Assembly (NCBI GenBank): GCA_044359885.1 | Contig: JBIKLI010000058.1 | Location: 1-16,875 of the forward strand | Length of the DNA: 16,875 nt | Direction of reading: 5' to 3' | DNA from: CAIOSQ01 sp044359885 | Lineage (GTDB): Bacteria; Pseudomonadota; Alphaproteobacteria; CACIAM-22H2 | Shown: positions 7,659 through 15,518 of the stretch, in pieces | Position numbering within the stretch: the first letter of the stretch is position 1 | How the letters are laid out: every line of letters begins with the position of its first letter | Position numbers and translations under genes: made by a program | The notes under the pieces: generated by a model | The model's input: the letters and a program-made list of their open reading frames with translations, nothing else | What the model was told of the DNA's origin: nothing | Database searches by the model: none

Positions 7659-8635
7659 CGCGTGGCGGCGTCCCCGGCGCTTCCGGCAGAAGGGCGAAGC
7701 CGCGCATCGTCGGCCGGGCGACGGCGCGGCCGCGTCGGGGCGAGCCAGGAGGTGAAGCCAAGCTGTGCGCCATCGGTGCCAAGGCGCGCCACGGGTACGT
7801 CTGGCGCCTGCAGGGCCGGATTGACGAAGAAATCCTGCTCGGGGCCGGCGACGAAACGCGCCAGCGCGCAGATCCGGGCGAACAGCGGACCACCGGGCAG
7901 CAACCGCCGGAATGTTGCGGCATCGACCGGTCCGACGGCGATCACGAACCGCGCTTGCGCGTCCCAGGTCTGCGCGCCCGCGACCGCATCGTCGCCCAGC
8001 CGGCAATGCGCTGCGCCGAGTCGTGTCCGTTCGTCCCGGGGGATGGACAGCCAGCCGCCGGAGAATTCGACGATCCGGACCGGCGCGCCGGTCTCCTCCG
8101 AAAGCACCGCCTCGAGGCGGTTTGCGCTGCGGGTGCGCGCGGCGAGATGGCCGGCGAAGTACCTCAGCGTCGTGTCCGGAACCGGCATTCGTCGCTCGAG
8201 CCCCGGCGTACCGATCCCGATCGCGGCATCCAGGATCTTTTCGGCCAGGGCTGGATCGCGTGCCGGCCGGTACTTCGCGCCGGCCCGCACCCACATGCCG
8301 GTAAAGCGGCGGGCGAGAACGTCGAGGAAGCCGACCAGCGCCCGGTTGCGCCGCCGGGCCTCGATCCCAGCCGCGGCCGTGTAGGTGCGCGGCAGCGTCC
8401 CGCTCGGACCGACCAGCCCGAACAGCGGCGTGGTCAATGTCCGCGCGGCGGGATCGGCGGCGGTGACCTCGGCCAGCGGCAACGCCAGGTTCGGCGGGGC
8501 CGTGAAGGACAGCGCCACCGGGTCCCCGCCGGGATCCATGACGAACGCGGCCTGATCGAGGTCGAAGAGTTCGGGGTGCTTCGCCAGGGTCTCGCGCGGG
8601 CTGGGCGCTGCGGCGTCGGACGGGCCGGTCGTCAA
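7655..8635 (-). CDS. tssG: T6SS baseplate subunit TssG (ImpH/VasB family)
   Basis: 326 residues, close to the usual TssG length. Start TTG at 8635 is chosen because it overlaps the tssF stop (TTGA), is in frame, and gives an N-terminus carrying the family's early PxxFDLxQAA segment (residues 21-30). No in-frame ATG or GTG fits better, though no clear Shine-Dalgarno is visible. Signature segments are LFGLVGPSGTLPRTYT (71-86), GFLDVLARRF (102-111), a Tyr-Ala-Gly-His segment in the middle, and RLGAAHCRLGDDAVAG with IAVGP in the second half, ending with LGFTSWL before an Arg/Ala-rich tail. With TssE, TssF and TssK, TssG forms the wedge of the cytoplasmic baseplate on which the Hcp tube and sheath polymerise. 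Its stop overlaps the ATG of the following methyltransferase gene. Confidence 0.9.
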   Translation of the reverse strand: MTTGPSDAAAPSPRETLAKHPELFDLDQAAFVMDPGGDPVALSFTAPPNLALPLAEVTAADPAARTLTTPLFGLVGPSGTLPRTYTAAAGIEARRRNRALVGFLDVLARRFTGMWVRAGAKYRPARDPALAEKILDAAIGIGTPGLERRMPVPDTTLRYFAGHLAARTRSANRLEAVLSEETGAPVRIVEFSGGWLSIPRDERTRLGAAHCRLGDDAVAGAQTWDAQARFVIAVGPVDAATFRRLLPGGPLFARICALARFVAGPEQDFFVNPALQAPDVPVARLGTDGAQLGFTSWLAPTRPRRRPADDARLRPSAGSAGDAATR

Positions 8636-10467
8636 AGCAGCACCCGCGTGCCGCTGCGCGGTGGCCAAGCGGCGACGGGCGTCGCGCGGTCGCGGAGCAG
8701 TGCCCGGGTCCGTACGAAGCCGTTGACGGAGACCTGAAGCGCAAGGAAACGCTCGAGCACGCAGCCCAGTGCGTAGAGACCGCCGTTCTGCCAGGCCTGG
8801 GGATCGAAGGTCAGCGTCACGTCGATGCCGCGGGCGAAGACGCCGGGCCGGCGCCCGGGTACGCGCGCCACGCCCGGCTCGGCGCGTACCGCCAGGATCG
8901 CCGCGATCGCGCCACGGGTCTCGGGCGTGTCGCGAAGATCGTGCAGCGCCAGCATCTCGCGCAACGCCGTCGTCGCGTCGGGGCCGCCGGTGACCGAGAG
9001 ATGGTTGAGGGCCAGATGGGAAATCAGCCGCCATGCGCCCCGCGCATGCAGCGGCGGCCGCAGCGTCGGTGTCGGCGCCGAGAGGCATTCGACGGCGGGA
9101 TCCGCCGGCGCCGCGGGGTCGGCGAGGCGCAGCCGCGGCTGCCCGCCCCCGAAGGGCAGGAGGCTGGGCAGGTTGCGGTTCAGGCACAGGCTTTCGATCG
9201 TCAGGACCCCGTCCGCCGGCGCATCGGGACGGAATCCCGCATCGCAGGTCATCAACCGGATCTGGCTGCCGCCGATCGTCTCGGGCGCGTCGCTGCGCGA
9301 CGCGACCCAGTGCATCGGCGCCGGCTCGATGTCCTGGACGGAAGCGGCGCGAGCGAGCCGCTGGAACGGCTGCACCGTCCGCCGCGCGCCGTCGGGCCGG
9401 CTCTCGCGCACCGCTTCGATCGAATAGACTTCGAGGGCCGCCGGTCGGCGGACATCCGGGATGACCAGCCACTCCGACTGGGTCCCGTCGAGCGCGATCG
9501 GCTCGCAGCGCTGCGGAAAGAGATTGACCGCCGGCGTGCAGTGCAGGGCGAAGTTCTCGGCGCCGACAAGGCGCTCGAGTTCGGGTGCCGCGCGCGACAG
9601 ATAGACGAAGATGTCCAGGCGGCTGCCGGTCTGCAATGCCGTGCGTGCCTCCAGACCGTCGATGTCGATGTAGAAGAATCTTTCGGGGTGCGCGAAATAC
9701 TCGGTCAGCAGACGATGGCCGTCGAAGGCGCGTTGCGGCCAGGGCAGGGCCGCCTCGTCGCGTTCGAAGCCGGCCGCCGTCAGCCTCTCCGGTCCGATCA
9801 GCGTCGGCATGGGGTCGTTGACGCCGTCGGCGAGCGCGATCCCGACGCAGGCCGTCGCGAGCAGTTCATGCAGCCCCGCGGCGACGTGGTGGGGACCGCG
9901 GACATGCAGGCGAAGGCGGTCGAGCCCGGTCTCCGCGAAGCCGAGGTCTTCGGCCGTGGTCTTCAGCGCCAGCCGCAGGCTGGCCACGGCGCCGGCCGCG
10001 CGCGGGTTGACGGGGGCCGGCAGCGGCAGTCCGGTCAGCCGGGCGGAGTCGATCTGAAGCGGCCAGACCGTGACGGCATGCGAGGTCGCGTAGCGCAGCG
10101 TCTCGCCGCGCACCGGTTCGGTATCGGCCGGGGTGCCGCGCGGCACCACCGCTGGTCCGCGTGCCTCCCGCTTGGGCGACAGGCGCAGGGTCGTCATGCT
10201 GGGTATCGGGGCCAGCATGTGCGGGCAGAGCAGTTCGAGAAGGATGTCCGCGATCTCGGGCAGTTCGTCGTCGAGCCGCTGCTGGACACGGCCGGCGAGG
10301 AACGCCACCCCCTCCAGCAGCCGCTCGACATGGGGATCGTCGACCCCGCCGTCGCTGGCGATGCGCAGCCGCCCGGCGACCTTCGGATTGGCGGCGGCGA
10401 AATCGCCGGCGAGGCTGCGCAGCGCCGCCAGCTCGCGGTTGTAGAAGGTCAGGAGCGAGTCGGCCAT
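8632..10467 (-). CDS. tssF: T6SS baseplate subunit TssF (ImpG/VasA family)
   Basis: 611 residues, full length for the family. The ATG start is three bases after the tssE stop. The N-terminus is diagnostic: LLTFYNRELAALRSLAGDFA, then PKVAGRL, DPHVERLLEGVAFLAGRV and LLELLCPHMLAPIPSM (first 90 residues). TssF partners TssG in the baseplate wedge and contacts the VgrG spike and the sheath. The protein is almost lysine-free (three Lys, all in the first 175 residues), which contrasts with TssB and TssC in the same operon. The stop TGA is embedded in the TTGA overlap with tssG, so translation is probably coupled. Confidence 0.96.
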   Translation of the reverse strand: MADSLLTFYNRELAALRSLAGDFAAANPKVAGRLRIASDGGVDDPHVERLLEGVAFLAGRVQQRLDDELPEIADILLELLCPHMLAPIPSMTTLRLSPKREARGPAVVPRGTPADTEPVRGETLRYATSHAVTVWPLQIDSARLTGLPLPAPVNPRAAGAVASLRLALKTTAEDLGFAETGLDRLRLHVRGPHHVAAGLHELLATACVGIALADGVNDPMPTLIGPERLTAAGFERDEAALPWPQRAFDGHRLLTEYFAHPERFFYIDIDGLEARTALQTGSRLDIFVYLSRAAPELERLVGAENFALHCTPAVNLFPQRCEPIALDGTQSEWLVIPDVRRPAALEVYSIEAVRESRPDGARRTVQPFQRLARAASVQDIEPAPMHWVASRSDAPETIGGSQIRLMTCDAGFRPDAPADGVLTIESLCLNRNLPSLLPFGGGQPRLRLADPAAPADPAVECLSAPTPTLRPPLHARGAWRLISHLALNHLSVTGGPDATTALREMLALHDLRDTPETRGAIAAILAVRAEPGVARVPGRRPGVFARGIDVTLTFDPQAWQNGGLYALGCVLERFLALQVSVNGFVRTRALLRDRATPVAAWPPRSGTRVLL

Positions 10468-10470
10468 CGC

Positions 10471-10983
10471 TCAGTTCCGCTCGGCAACGTGCACCTCGTG
10501 CGACACCGCCTCGATCACGGTTTCGAAGCTGACCGGTTCGACGACCGGGTCCGTCCTGAGGACCCCCGCCACGCGCAGCCGCAGCGTCCGTTCCAGATCG
10601 GCGTCCGTGTCGACGATCTCGACCTGGACCGACTGCAGCCGCGGTTCGAAGCGTTTGATCACCCGCTCGACTTCCAGCGCCAGCTCGGCCCGCGTTTCGG
10701 CGATCGCATAGCTGCCGGAGGCCGCGTCGGGAATCCCGTAGCCCAGCGGCGAGACGACAAGTTCCGCGAGCGCCGGCGGCAGGGGCCAGCGTCGCCGGCG
10801 GGCGCTGAGCAGCGCTTCGAGATCGCGCCGGACCGCAGCATGCAGCGCCTCCAGCGCAGCGGTCGGCGAAACCGGCGGATCGATCGCGGTTCCCGGATCG
10901 TCGTCGAGAAGACGGTCCAGTATCGGCATCCGGATCCTCATGCCTGCCGCGCCCTTGGGCAGGCGCGGGCCGCCTGCGTTCAT
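10471..10983 (-). CDS. tssE: T6SS baseplate subunit TssE (gp25-like, ImpF)
   Basis: 170 residues. The ATG at 10983 overlaps the tagJ stop (ATGA), which decides the start over the in-frame ATGs at codons 15 and 19. The family's PILDRLLDD segment (residues 20-28) and the gp25 core follow: LAELVVSPLGYGIPD around residues 80-95, then a long helix with RAELALEVERVIKRFEPRL and a C-terminal strand VEIVDTDADLERTLRLRV. TssE is the phage T4 gp25 homologue that nucleates sheath assembly on the baseplate. Only three bases separate its stop from the tssF ATG. Confidence 0.92.
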   Translation of the reverse strand: MNAGGPRLPKGAAGMRIRMPILDRLLDDDPGTAIDPPVSPTAALEALHAAVRRDLEALLSARRRRWPLPPALAELVVSPLGYGIPDAASGSYAIAETRAELALEVERVIKRFEPRLQSVQVEIVDTDADLERTLRLRVAGVLRTDPVVEPVSFETVIEAVSHEVHVAERN

Positions 10984-11786
10984 GGCGCGCCTGCGAAGGT
11001 GACCGAGCCCAGTTCCAGGAGCGACGCGGACTCGTCGCCCAGAAGCAGCAGCCGCTGCCCTGCGCCGCGTACCGGACCGGGACCGTCGTTCCATTCCGTG
11101 GCGCGGCCCAGACGGAGCGGATCGGCCAGTTTCGCCGCGCCGGGGTAGATGACCGGCGCGTAGACGATCCCGTCGGTGCCGTCGCGCAGCGCGATCGTCG
11201 TCCGCCGCCAGCACAGGTCGCGCGGCCGGCGCGGCGCCTCGAATTCCAGGCTCGCGATCTTCGCGACGGGAATGAGCAGATGATCGCCGGCCGTGGTCAG
11301 GACTTCGAAGAGCGGCGCCATCACGTCGTCGGCGTCGCGCAGGTCGTCGAAGGCCAGATCGCGGCCATCCGCCAGCCGCGCCCTGCCTGGAACGCGCGGC
11401 CTCAGGGTCTCGGCGGCTTCTGACTCGACGCGTGCCTCGCCGGCCGAACCGTCGCGCGACAGCACCAGGGCGCGCATGGCTGCGGCCAGCGCGGGGGGAG
11501 CGTCGTCGCCGGAGAATTTCGGTGCCCGGCCCTCGGTCCAGACCTGCTGGCGCACGACTTCCGCACGCAGCAGCTTGCGGAACTCCAGCACCGCGGGCGA
11601 CGGTTCCTCGAGGACGGCGGCGTCGAGCATGCGGTCCGCGCGCTCGGCATCGCCCGCGAAGAGCAGCATCTCGGCGAGCAGCCAGCGTGCGCCCGAGTCG
11701 CGGGGTGCGGCCTTGACCGCCGCTTGCGCGCCGGCGATCGCCTGCGCGAGGTCGCCTGCCTTGAATGCGTCGCCTGGAGTTGCCAT
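10980..11786 (-). CDS. tagJ: T6SS accessory protein TagJ (ImpE family)
   Basis: 268 residues, normal for ImpE/TagJ. The ATG at 11786 is preceded by a strong GGGAGG seven bases upstream. An N-terminal TPR-like helical region (FKAGDLAQAIAGAQAAVKAA, then WLLAEMLLFAGDAERADRML, residues 1-60) is followed by FRKLLRAEVVRQQVWTEGRAP and the C-terminal ImpE domain, with LADGR, LFEVLTTAGDHLLIPVAKI and VYAPVIYP. In Pseudomonas the homologue binds the N-terminal helix of TssB and interacts with the ClpV recycling system; the same role is inferred here. Its position between impD and tssE is exactly that of impE in rhizobial imp loci. Confidence 0.92.
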   Translation of the reverse strand: MATPGDAFKAGDLAQAIAGAQAAVKAAPRDSGARWLLAEMLLFAGDAERADRMLDAAVLEEPSPAVLEFRKLLRAEVVRQQVWTEGRAPKFSGDDAPPALAAAMRALVLSRDGSAGEARVESEAAETLRPRVPGRARLADGRDLAFDDLRDADDVMAPLFEVLTTAGDHLLIPVAKIASLEFEAPRRPRDLCWRRTTIALRDGTDGIVYAPVIYPGAAKLADPLRLGRATEWNDGPGPVRGAGQRLLLLGDESASLLELGSVTFAGAP

Positions 11787-11808
11787 CGCTGCCTCCCTGG
11801 TGGATCGG

Positions 11809-13335
11809 TCAGGCCGCCGCGCGGGGCGCCTTCATTTCGGTGACGAGCCGGAAGGACGCACCGACATCGTCCAGCTGATGATGCGGCTGCAGAAGGATCG
11901 TGCAACCGAAATGGCCCGGCTTTCCCGGTTTCTCGCGAACCTCGACGCGCGCGTCGCGCAGCGGATAGCGCGCCGCGGACTCGCCGCCGCCCAGGGCGCC
12001 GCCGATATGCTGGCTGAGCCAGCGTTGCAGCCGAAGCTCGATCTCGCCGGCATCGGCGAAGCTGCCGACCATGTCGCGCCCCATCAGCTTCAGGACATGC
12101 GCGAAGCGCGACACGCAGAGCAGGCTGTTCAGTTGCGCGGACAGCCGCTGATTGGCGGTGGCGACATCGTTGGTCATTCGCGGCGGCCGGTGTACCGTCG
12201 GCACGGCGCCGAAGCTGGCTTCGGGCAGGCCCTGCAGGCCGCACAGCGCGATCATCTCGTTCTCCGCCGCATGGCGTTCCTGCTCGTCGGTCAGCGAGAC
12301 CTCCAGCGGTGGCCGCGGCGGCGGACCAGGCGGATCGGCCCGGAAGCGTTCATACGGCAGCGTCTCGACGACGCCGCCAGACGCGTCCCAGGACGGTTCG
12401 GCGCCGCGTATGTCGCCCGGCCAGCGATAGCGCGCGAAGGAACGCGCCGTGACGGCCGCCATCGCGAAGACCGGGCTGGTCCAGACCTTGCGCGACACGG
12501 CGCCCGCGTGCTCGCGATAACGGAAACGATCGGCGCGCGTCCCATCCGGCACCCAGCTTGACCGCGCCAGCGTCCGCGGCAGCAGCATGGCGAGGAAGCG
12601 CGCATCGTCGCGGGCGGCGAGGTTGCGCCAGCGCGCGATCTCCGGGCGCTTCAGCGCCCCGGCAAGGTCGAAGGCCGGTCCGGCGTCGTGGAAGCTGTCC
12701 AGCCCGAGAAGCTGCGGCGCCGCCGGAAGGCAGATCGGACAGAAGGCGGCGGCCGCGACCGCGGCCAGCAGGCCAAGTGTCGCGATGTCGTCGGTCGGAT
12801 GTCCGGGGCTGGGGACGCCGCGGATGTCGTAGTCGGCCGCGATCATCGAGAACGGCTCGCCGCCGGGCGTTCCGAACTCTTCCTCGTAGACCAGGCGGAA
12901 AAGGCCCGAGCGATCGAAGTCCACGGCGCGATCCAGATCGCGGGCGACCTCCGTCCAGCGCGCGGCGAGCACCCTGACCTTGACCAGCCGGTCATGCTCG
13001 ACGTGCTCGACAAGCCAGTGCAGTCCGCGCCACGCGCCTTCCAGCCGGATCATCCGCGGATGGTGGAGGAGCGCGTCCAGCTGGCGCGAGACCAGCGCGT
13101 CGATGCGGGCGATGTCGCGATCGATCGCCTCGGCCAGCGTCTCGGCCGCATCCGGCCCCCGGGCGATTTCGGCGAGCCGTCGGGCGCCAAACCACAGGAC
13201 CAGCGCGTCGAGCTTCCGGGGCGCAGCCAGGAACGAGCCGACATCCGTGGCCGCCCGTGCGTCGCCGAAGAAACGGCCCGCCAGCATCGATGCGCGCAGG
13301 GGCGGCGGGGCCTGCGAGCCGTCGTCAACCGTCAC
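11809..13335 (-). CDS. impD: Second TssC-like sheath protein (ImpD)
   Basis: 508 residues from a GTG start, 42 bases after the tssC stop; an ATG at codon 17 is the alternative. It is homologous to TssC throughout: HHPRMIRLEGAWRGLHWLV (91-109) parallels TssC 85-103, EEFGTPGGEPF is shared, and the C-terminal sheath section keeps SRFAHVLKLMGRDMVGSF and RYPLRDARVEV. It differs by a proline-rich middle segment (RADPPGPPPRPPLEV) and by only 8 lysines against 29 in TssC. Agrobacterium tumefaciens also carries two TssC proteins, and as I recall only one is essential for the sheath, so this may be an accessory or cap-like sheath variant. No ClpV or Hcp contact can be inferred from sequence alone. Confidence 0.9.
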   Translation of the reverse strand: MTVDDGSQAPPPLRASMLAGRFFGDARAATDVGSFLAAPRKLDALVLWFGARRLAEIARGPDAAETLAEAIDRDIARIDALVSRQLDALLHHPRMIRLEGAWRGLHWLVEHVEHDRLVKVRVLAARWTEVARDLDRAVDFDRSGLFRLVYEEEFGTPGGEPFSMIAADYDIRGVPSPGHPTDDIATLGLLAAVAAAAFCPICLPAAPQLLGLDSFHDAGPAFDLAGALKRPEIARWRNLAARDDARFLAMLLPRTLARSSWVPDGTRADRFRYREHAGAVSRKVWTSPVFAMAAVTARSFARYRWPGDIRGAEPSWDASGGVVETLPYERFRADPPGPPPRPPLEVSLTDEQERHAAENEMIALCGLQGLPEASFGAVPTVHRPPRMTNDVATANQRLSAQLNSLLCVSRFAHVLKLMGRDMVGSFADAGEIELRLQRWLSQHIGGALGGGESAARYPLRDARVEVREKPGKPGHFGCTILLQPHHQLDDVGASFRLVTEMKAPRAAA

Positions 13336-13377
13336 CGCTGCGTCCGCCCCGCCCGCACACCCGGTCCTGTCCGAAGG

Positions 13378-14874
13378 TCAGGCCTTCTGCGGGATGCGCG
13401 CCACCATGCGCATGGAGGTGGTCAGTTCCTCCATCTGCAGCCAGGGCCGCAGATAGGCGACGGCATTGTAAGACCCGGGCCGGCCTGGGATCTCCTTCAC
13501 CTCGACCTTGGCTTCGCGCAACGGATACTTCGCGCGGGCCTCCTGGCCAGCCCCTTCCATCGGGTTGACGTAGTTCTGGATCCAGCGGTTGAGCCACATC
13601 TCGACGTCGCTCGCCTCCATGAAGGAGCCGATCTTGTCCCGCGCCATGACCTTGAGGAAATGGGCGAAGCGGCTGGTCGCCATGACGTAGGGCAGGCGGG
13701 CGGAGATGGCCGCGTTGGCGGTCGCCTCCGGCCGGTCGTATTTCTTGGGCTTCTGGGCGGTCTGGCCACCGAAGAAGACCGAATAATCGGTGTTCTTGTA
13801 GTGGCAGAGCGGCAGGAACCCGTTGTTGGACAACTCGGCCTCGCGCCGGTCGGTGATCCCGATCTCGGTCGGGCACTTGGTATCGCTGTCGCCGTCGTCG
13901 GACGTGAACACGTGGGTCGGCAGGTTCGTGACCTTGCCGCCGCCCTCCGCGCCGCGGATGGCGGTGCACCAGGACGTCTGGGCGAACGCATCGGTAAGCC
14001 GGGTCGCGTACACGAAGGCCGCGTTCATCCAGCAATAGTCCTTGTGCTCCATGGCGCGGGGAGTGCCGTCGTCGTTGAACGGCGCTTCCTCGTAGCGGAA
14101 CTCGTCGATCGGCTTCGTCGCGGCGCCGTAGGGCAGGCGGGCGATCACGCGCGGCATCACCAGCGAGACGAAGCGGCTGTCCTCGGTGTCGCGGAAGGCA
14201 CGCCACTTGGCGTATTCCGCCGTCTCGAAGATCTTGGTGAGGTCACGCGGCTTCGACAGTTCGCGATAGTCCTCGAAACCGAACATCTTCGGCCCTGCCG
14301 CCGAGATGAAGGGCGCGAAGGACGCCGCCGCGACGTTCGACACCAGCCGCAGCGTCTCGACGTCGTCGGGATGGTTCGTCCATTCGTAGTCCCCGACCAG
14401 CGCGCCATAGGGCTCGCCGCCCGGCGTGCCGAACTCGTTTTCGTAGATCTTCTTGAACAGCGTGCTCTGGTCGAATTCGACGGCGCGGGTCAGGTCGCGG
14501 TTGAGTTCGCGCTTGCTGGCCTGCAGCATCCGGATCTTCAGGCTGGAGCCGGTCTCGCTGTTCGTCACCAGATGGTGCAGACCGCGCCAGGAGCCCTCCA
14601 GCTTGAGAAACTTCTCATGGTGCATGATCGCATTCAGCTGGGCCGAAAGCTTGCGGTCGATCTCGGCGATCGCGCGATCGAAGGTCTGGGTCAGGTTCTT
14701 GCTGTAGGTCAGCGTTCCCTTGAGCGCCTCTTCCGTCAGCGCCTTGATCAGGTCCTCGGCGCGGTCGCGTTCGGTCTGGCGCGTCGCGCCGATGACCTGG
14801 TCGAGCAGCGAGAAATCCCCGCCGGTCGTGGTCGTCGCGGCGCCCGCTTCGGTCTGTGTCTTGGCGGAGCTCAT
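13378..14874 (-). CDS. tssC: T6SS contractile sheath large subunit TssC (ImpC/VipB)
   Basis: 498 residues, standard TssC length. The ATG lies four bases after the tssB stop, with AAGGAAGG upstream inside the end of tssB. Diagnostic segments are HHEKFLKLEGSWRGLHHLV (85-103), YENEFGTPGGEPYGALVGDY, FAPFISAAGPKMFGF, RFVSLVMPRVIARLPYG, SRFAHFLKVMARDKIGSFM and the C-terminal KYPLREAKVEVKEIPGRPGSY. With TssB it forms the contractile sheath that propels the Hcp tube. It is lysine-rich relative to the baseplate proteins of the same operon (29 Lys). Confidence 0.97.
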   Translation of the reverse strand: MSSAKTQTEAGAATTTTGGDFSLLDQVIGATRQTERDRAEDLIKALTEEALKGTLTYSKNLTQTFDRAIAEIDRKLSAQLNAIMHHEKFLKLEGSWRGLHHLVTNSETGSSLKIRMLQASKRELNRDLTRAVEFDQSTLFKKIYENEFGTPGGEPYGALVGDYEWTNHPDDVETLRLVSNVAAASFAPFISAAGPKMFGFEDYRELSKPRDLTKIFETAEYAKWRAFRDTEDSRFVSLVMPRVIARLPYGAATKPIDEFRYEEAPFNDDGTPRAMEHKDYCWMNAAFVYATRLTDAFAQTSWCTAIRGAEGGGKVTNLPTHVFTSDDGDSDTKCPTEIGITDRREAELSNNGFLPLCHYKNTDYSVFFGGQTAQKPKKYDRPEATANAAISARLPYVMATSRFAHFLKVMARDKIGSFMEASDVEMWLNRWIQNYVNPMEGAGQEARAKYPLREAKVEVKEIPGRPGSYNAVAYLRPWLQMEELTTSMRMVARIPQKA

Positions 14875-14878
14875 GGGA

Positions 14879-15388
14879 TCAGCCTTCCTTCTTTTCGAGG
14901 CCCAGCTGGGCGGACAGCTCCTTGAGCTTGGACTCGTCCTGCAGCACCTGCTCGAGCAGTTCCTCCAGCTTCTCCGAGTTGTCGACCTTGCTCATCATGT
15001 CGCGCAGCTTCGCGCGGGTTTCCATCAGGGCCTTGAGGGCGGGCACCTGCTCGGCGACGCGCGCGGGCTCGAAGTCCTCCATGCTCTTGAACTTCAGATT
15101 GACCGCCATCTCGGTCCCGTCGCCCGCCAGCGTGTTGTCGACCTTCATGTTCAGGCCGGGCGCGATGCGCGCCATCACGTCGTTGAAGTTGTCGCGGTCG
15201 ATCTGGGTGAATTTGCGTTCGGCCAGCGGCTTCAGCGGTGCGGTCGGATCGCCCGCGAAATCGCCCATCACCCCGACCACGAACGGAAGCTCGCGCTGGA
15301 TCGTCGCGCCTTCGGTTTCGACTTCGTAGGAAATGTGCACGCGGGGCTTGCGCACCCGGTTGAGCTTGTCATGGACCGAATCTGACAC
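14879..15388 (-). CDS. tssB: T6SS contractile sheath small subunit TssB (ImpB/VipA)
   Basis: 169 residues from a GTG start at 15388, supported by AAGGGGG (15394-15400) five bases upstream and by the family N-terminus (HDKLNRVRKPRVHISYEVE). ELPFVVGVMGDFAG (33-46), ERKFTQIDRDNFNDVMARI (57-75) and LKFKSMEDFEP (98-108) are the classic TssB blocks; a charged C-terminal helix with many Lys/Glu ends the protein. The protein has 15 lysines, the highest density in the operon. It forms the sheath with TssC; its N-terminal helix is the expected TagJ docking site by analogy with Pseudomonas. Confidence 0.97.
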   Translation of the reverse strand: MSDSVHDKLNRVRKPRVHISYEVETEGATIQRELPFVVGVMGDFAGDPTAPLKPLAERKFTQIDRDNFNDVMARIAPGLNMKVDNTLAGDGTEMAVNLKFKSMEDFEPARVAEQVPALKALMETRAKLRDMMSKVDNSEKLEELLEQVLQDESKLKELSAQLGLEKKEG

Positions 15389-15451
15389 GTGATCCCCCTT
15401 CTGCGCGGCAGCGCGTTCGCGAGGTTGCGGTTGCTGTTTCGCGGCTTGCAG

Positions 15452-15480
15452 AGGCTAGTTCAGACGCTCGCGAGCGTCAA
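15452..15480 (-). promoter_or_regulatory. Candidate tssB promoter with embedded palindrome
   Basis: On the minus strand TTGACG (15480-15475) and TAGCCT (15457-15452) are separated by exactly 17 bases, fitting a sigma-70-type promoter about 65 bases upstream of the tssB GTG. The perfect 16-bp palindrome GACGCTCGCGAGCGTC (15463-15478) overlaps the -35 and the spacer, so a dimeric regulator could occlude the site. Without a T-tract it is unlikely to be an intrinsic terminator for tssA. Prediction from sequence only. Confidence 0.5.
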
Positions 15481-15518
15481 CGCGACCGGGCCGCATCGTC
15501 CGAACGATCGACGGCGGC

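Noticed and set aside
6114..8384. Plus-strand 756-codon open frame antisense to tssG and methyltransferase 1
   Set aside because: The opposite strand carries intact conserved motifs and overlapping start/stop signals; this frame shows none.
8941..11148. Plus-strand 735-codon open frame antisense to tssF, tssE and tagJ
   Set aside because: It spans three well-supported minus-strand genes and its translation shows only Arg/Gln/Asp-rich antisense composition.
12688..14925. Plus-strand 745-codon open frame antisense to tssC and impD
   Set aside because: It lies wholly opposite two genes with clear TssC motifs; long antisense frames are expected in GC-rich DNA, and its translation is low-complexity Arg/Gly/Ala/His-rich with no family motif.
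15463..15478. Palindrome as a rho-independent terminator for tssA
   Set aside because: It has no loop and no T-tract on the minus strand, and overlaps a better promoter candidate.
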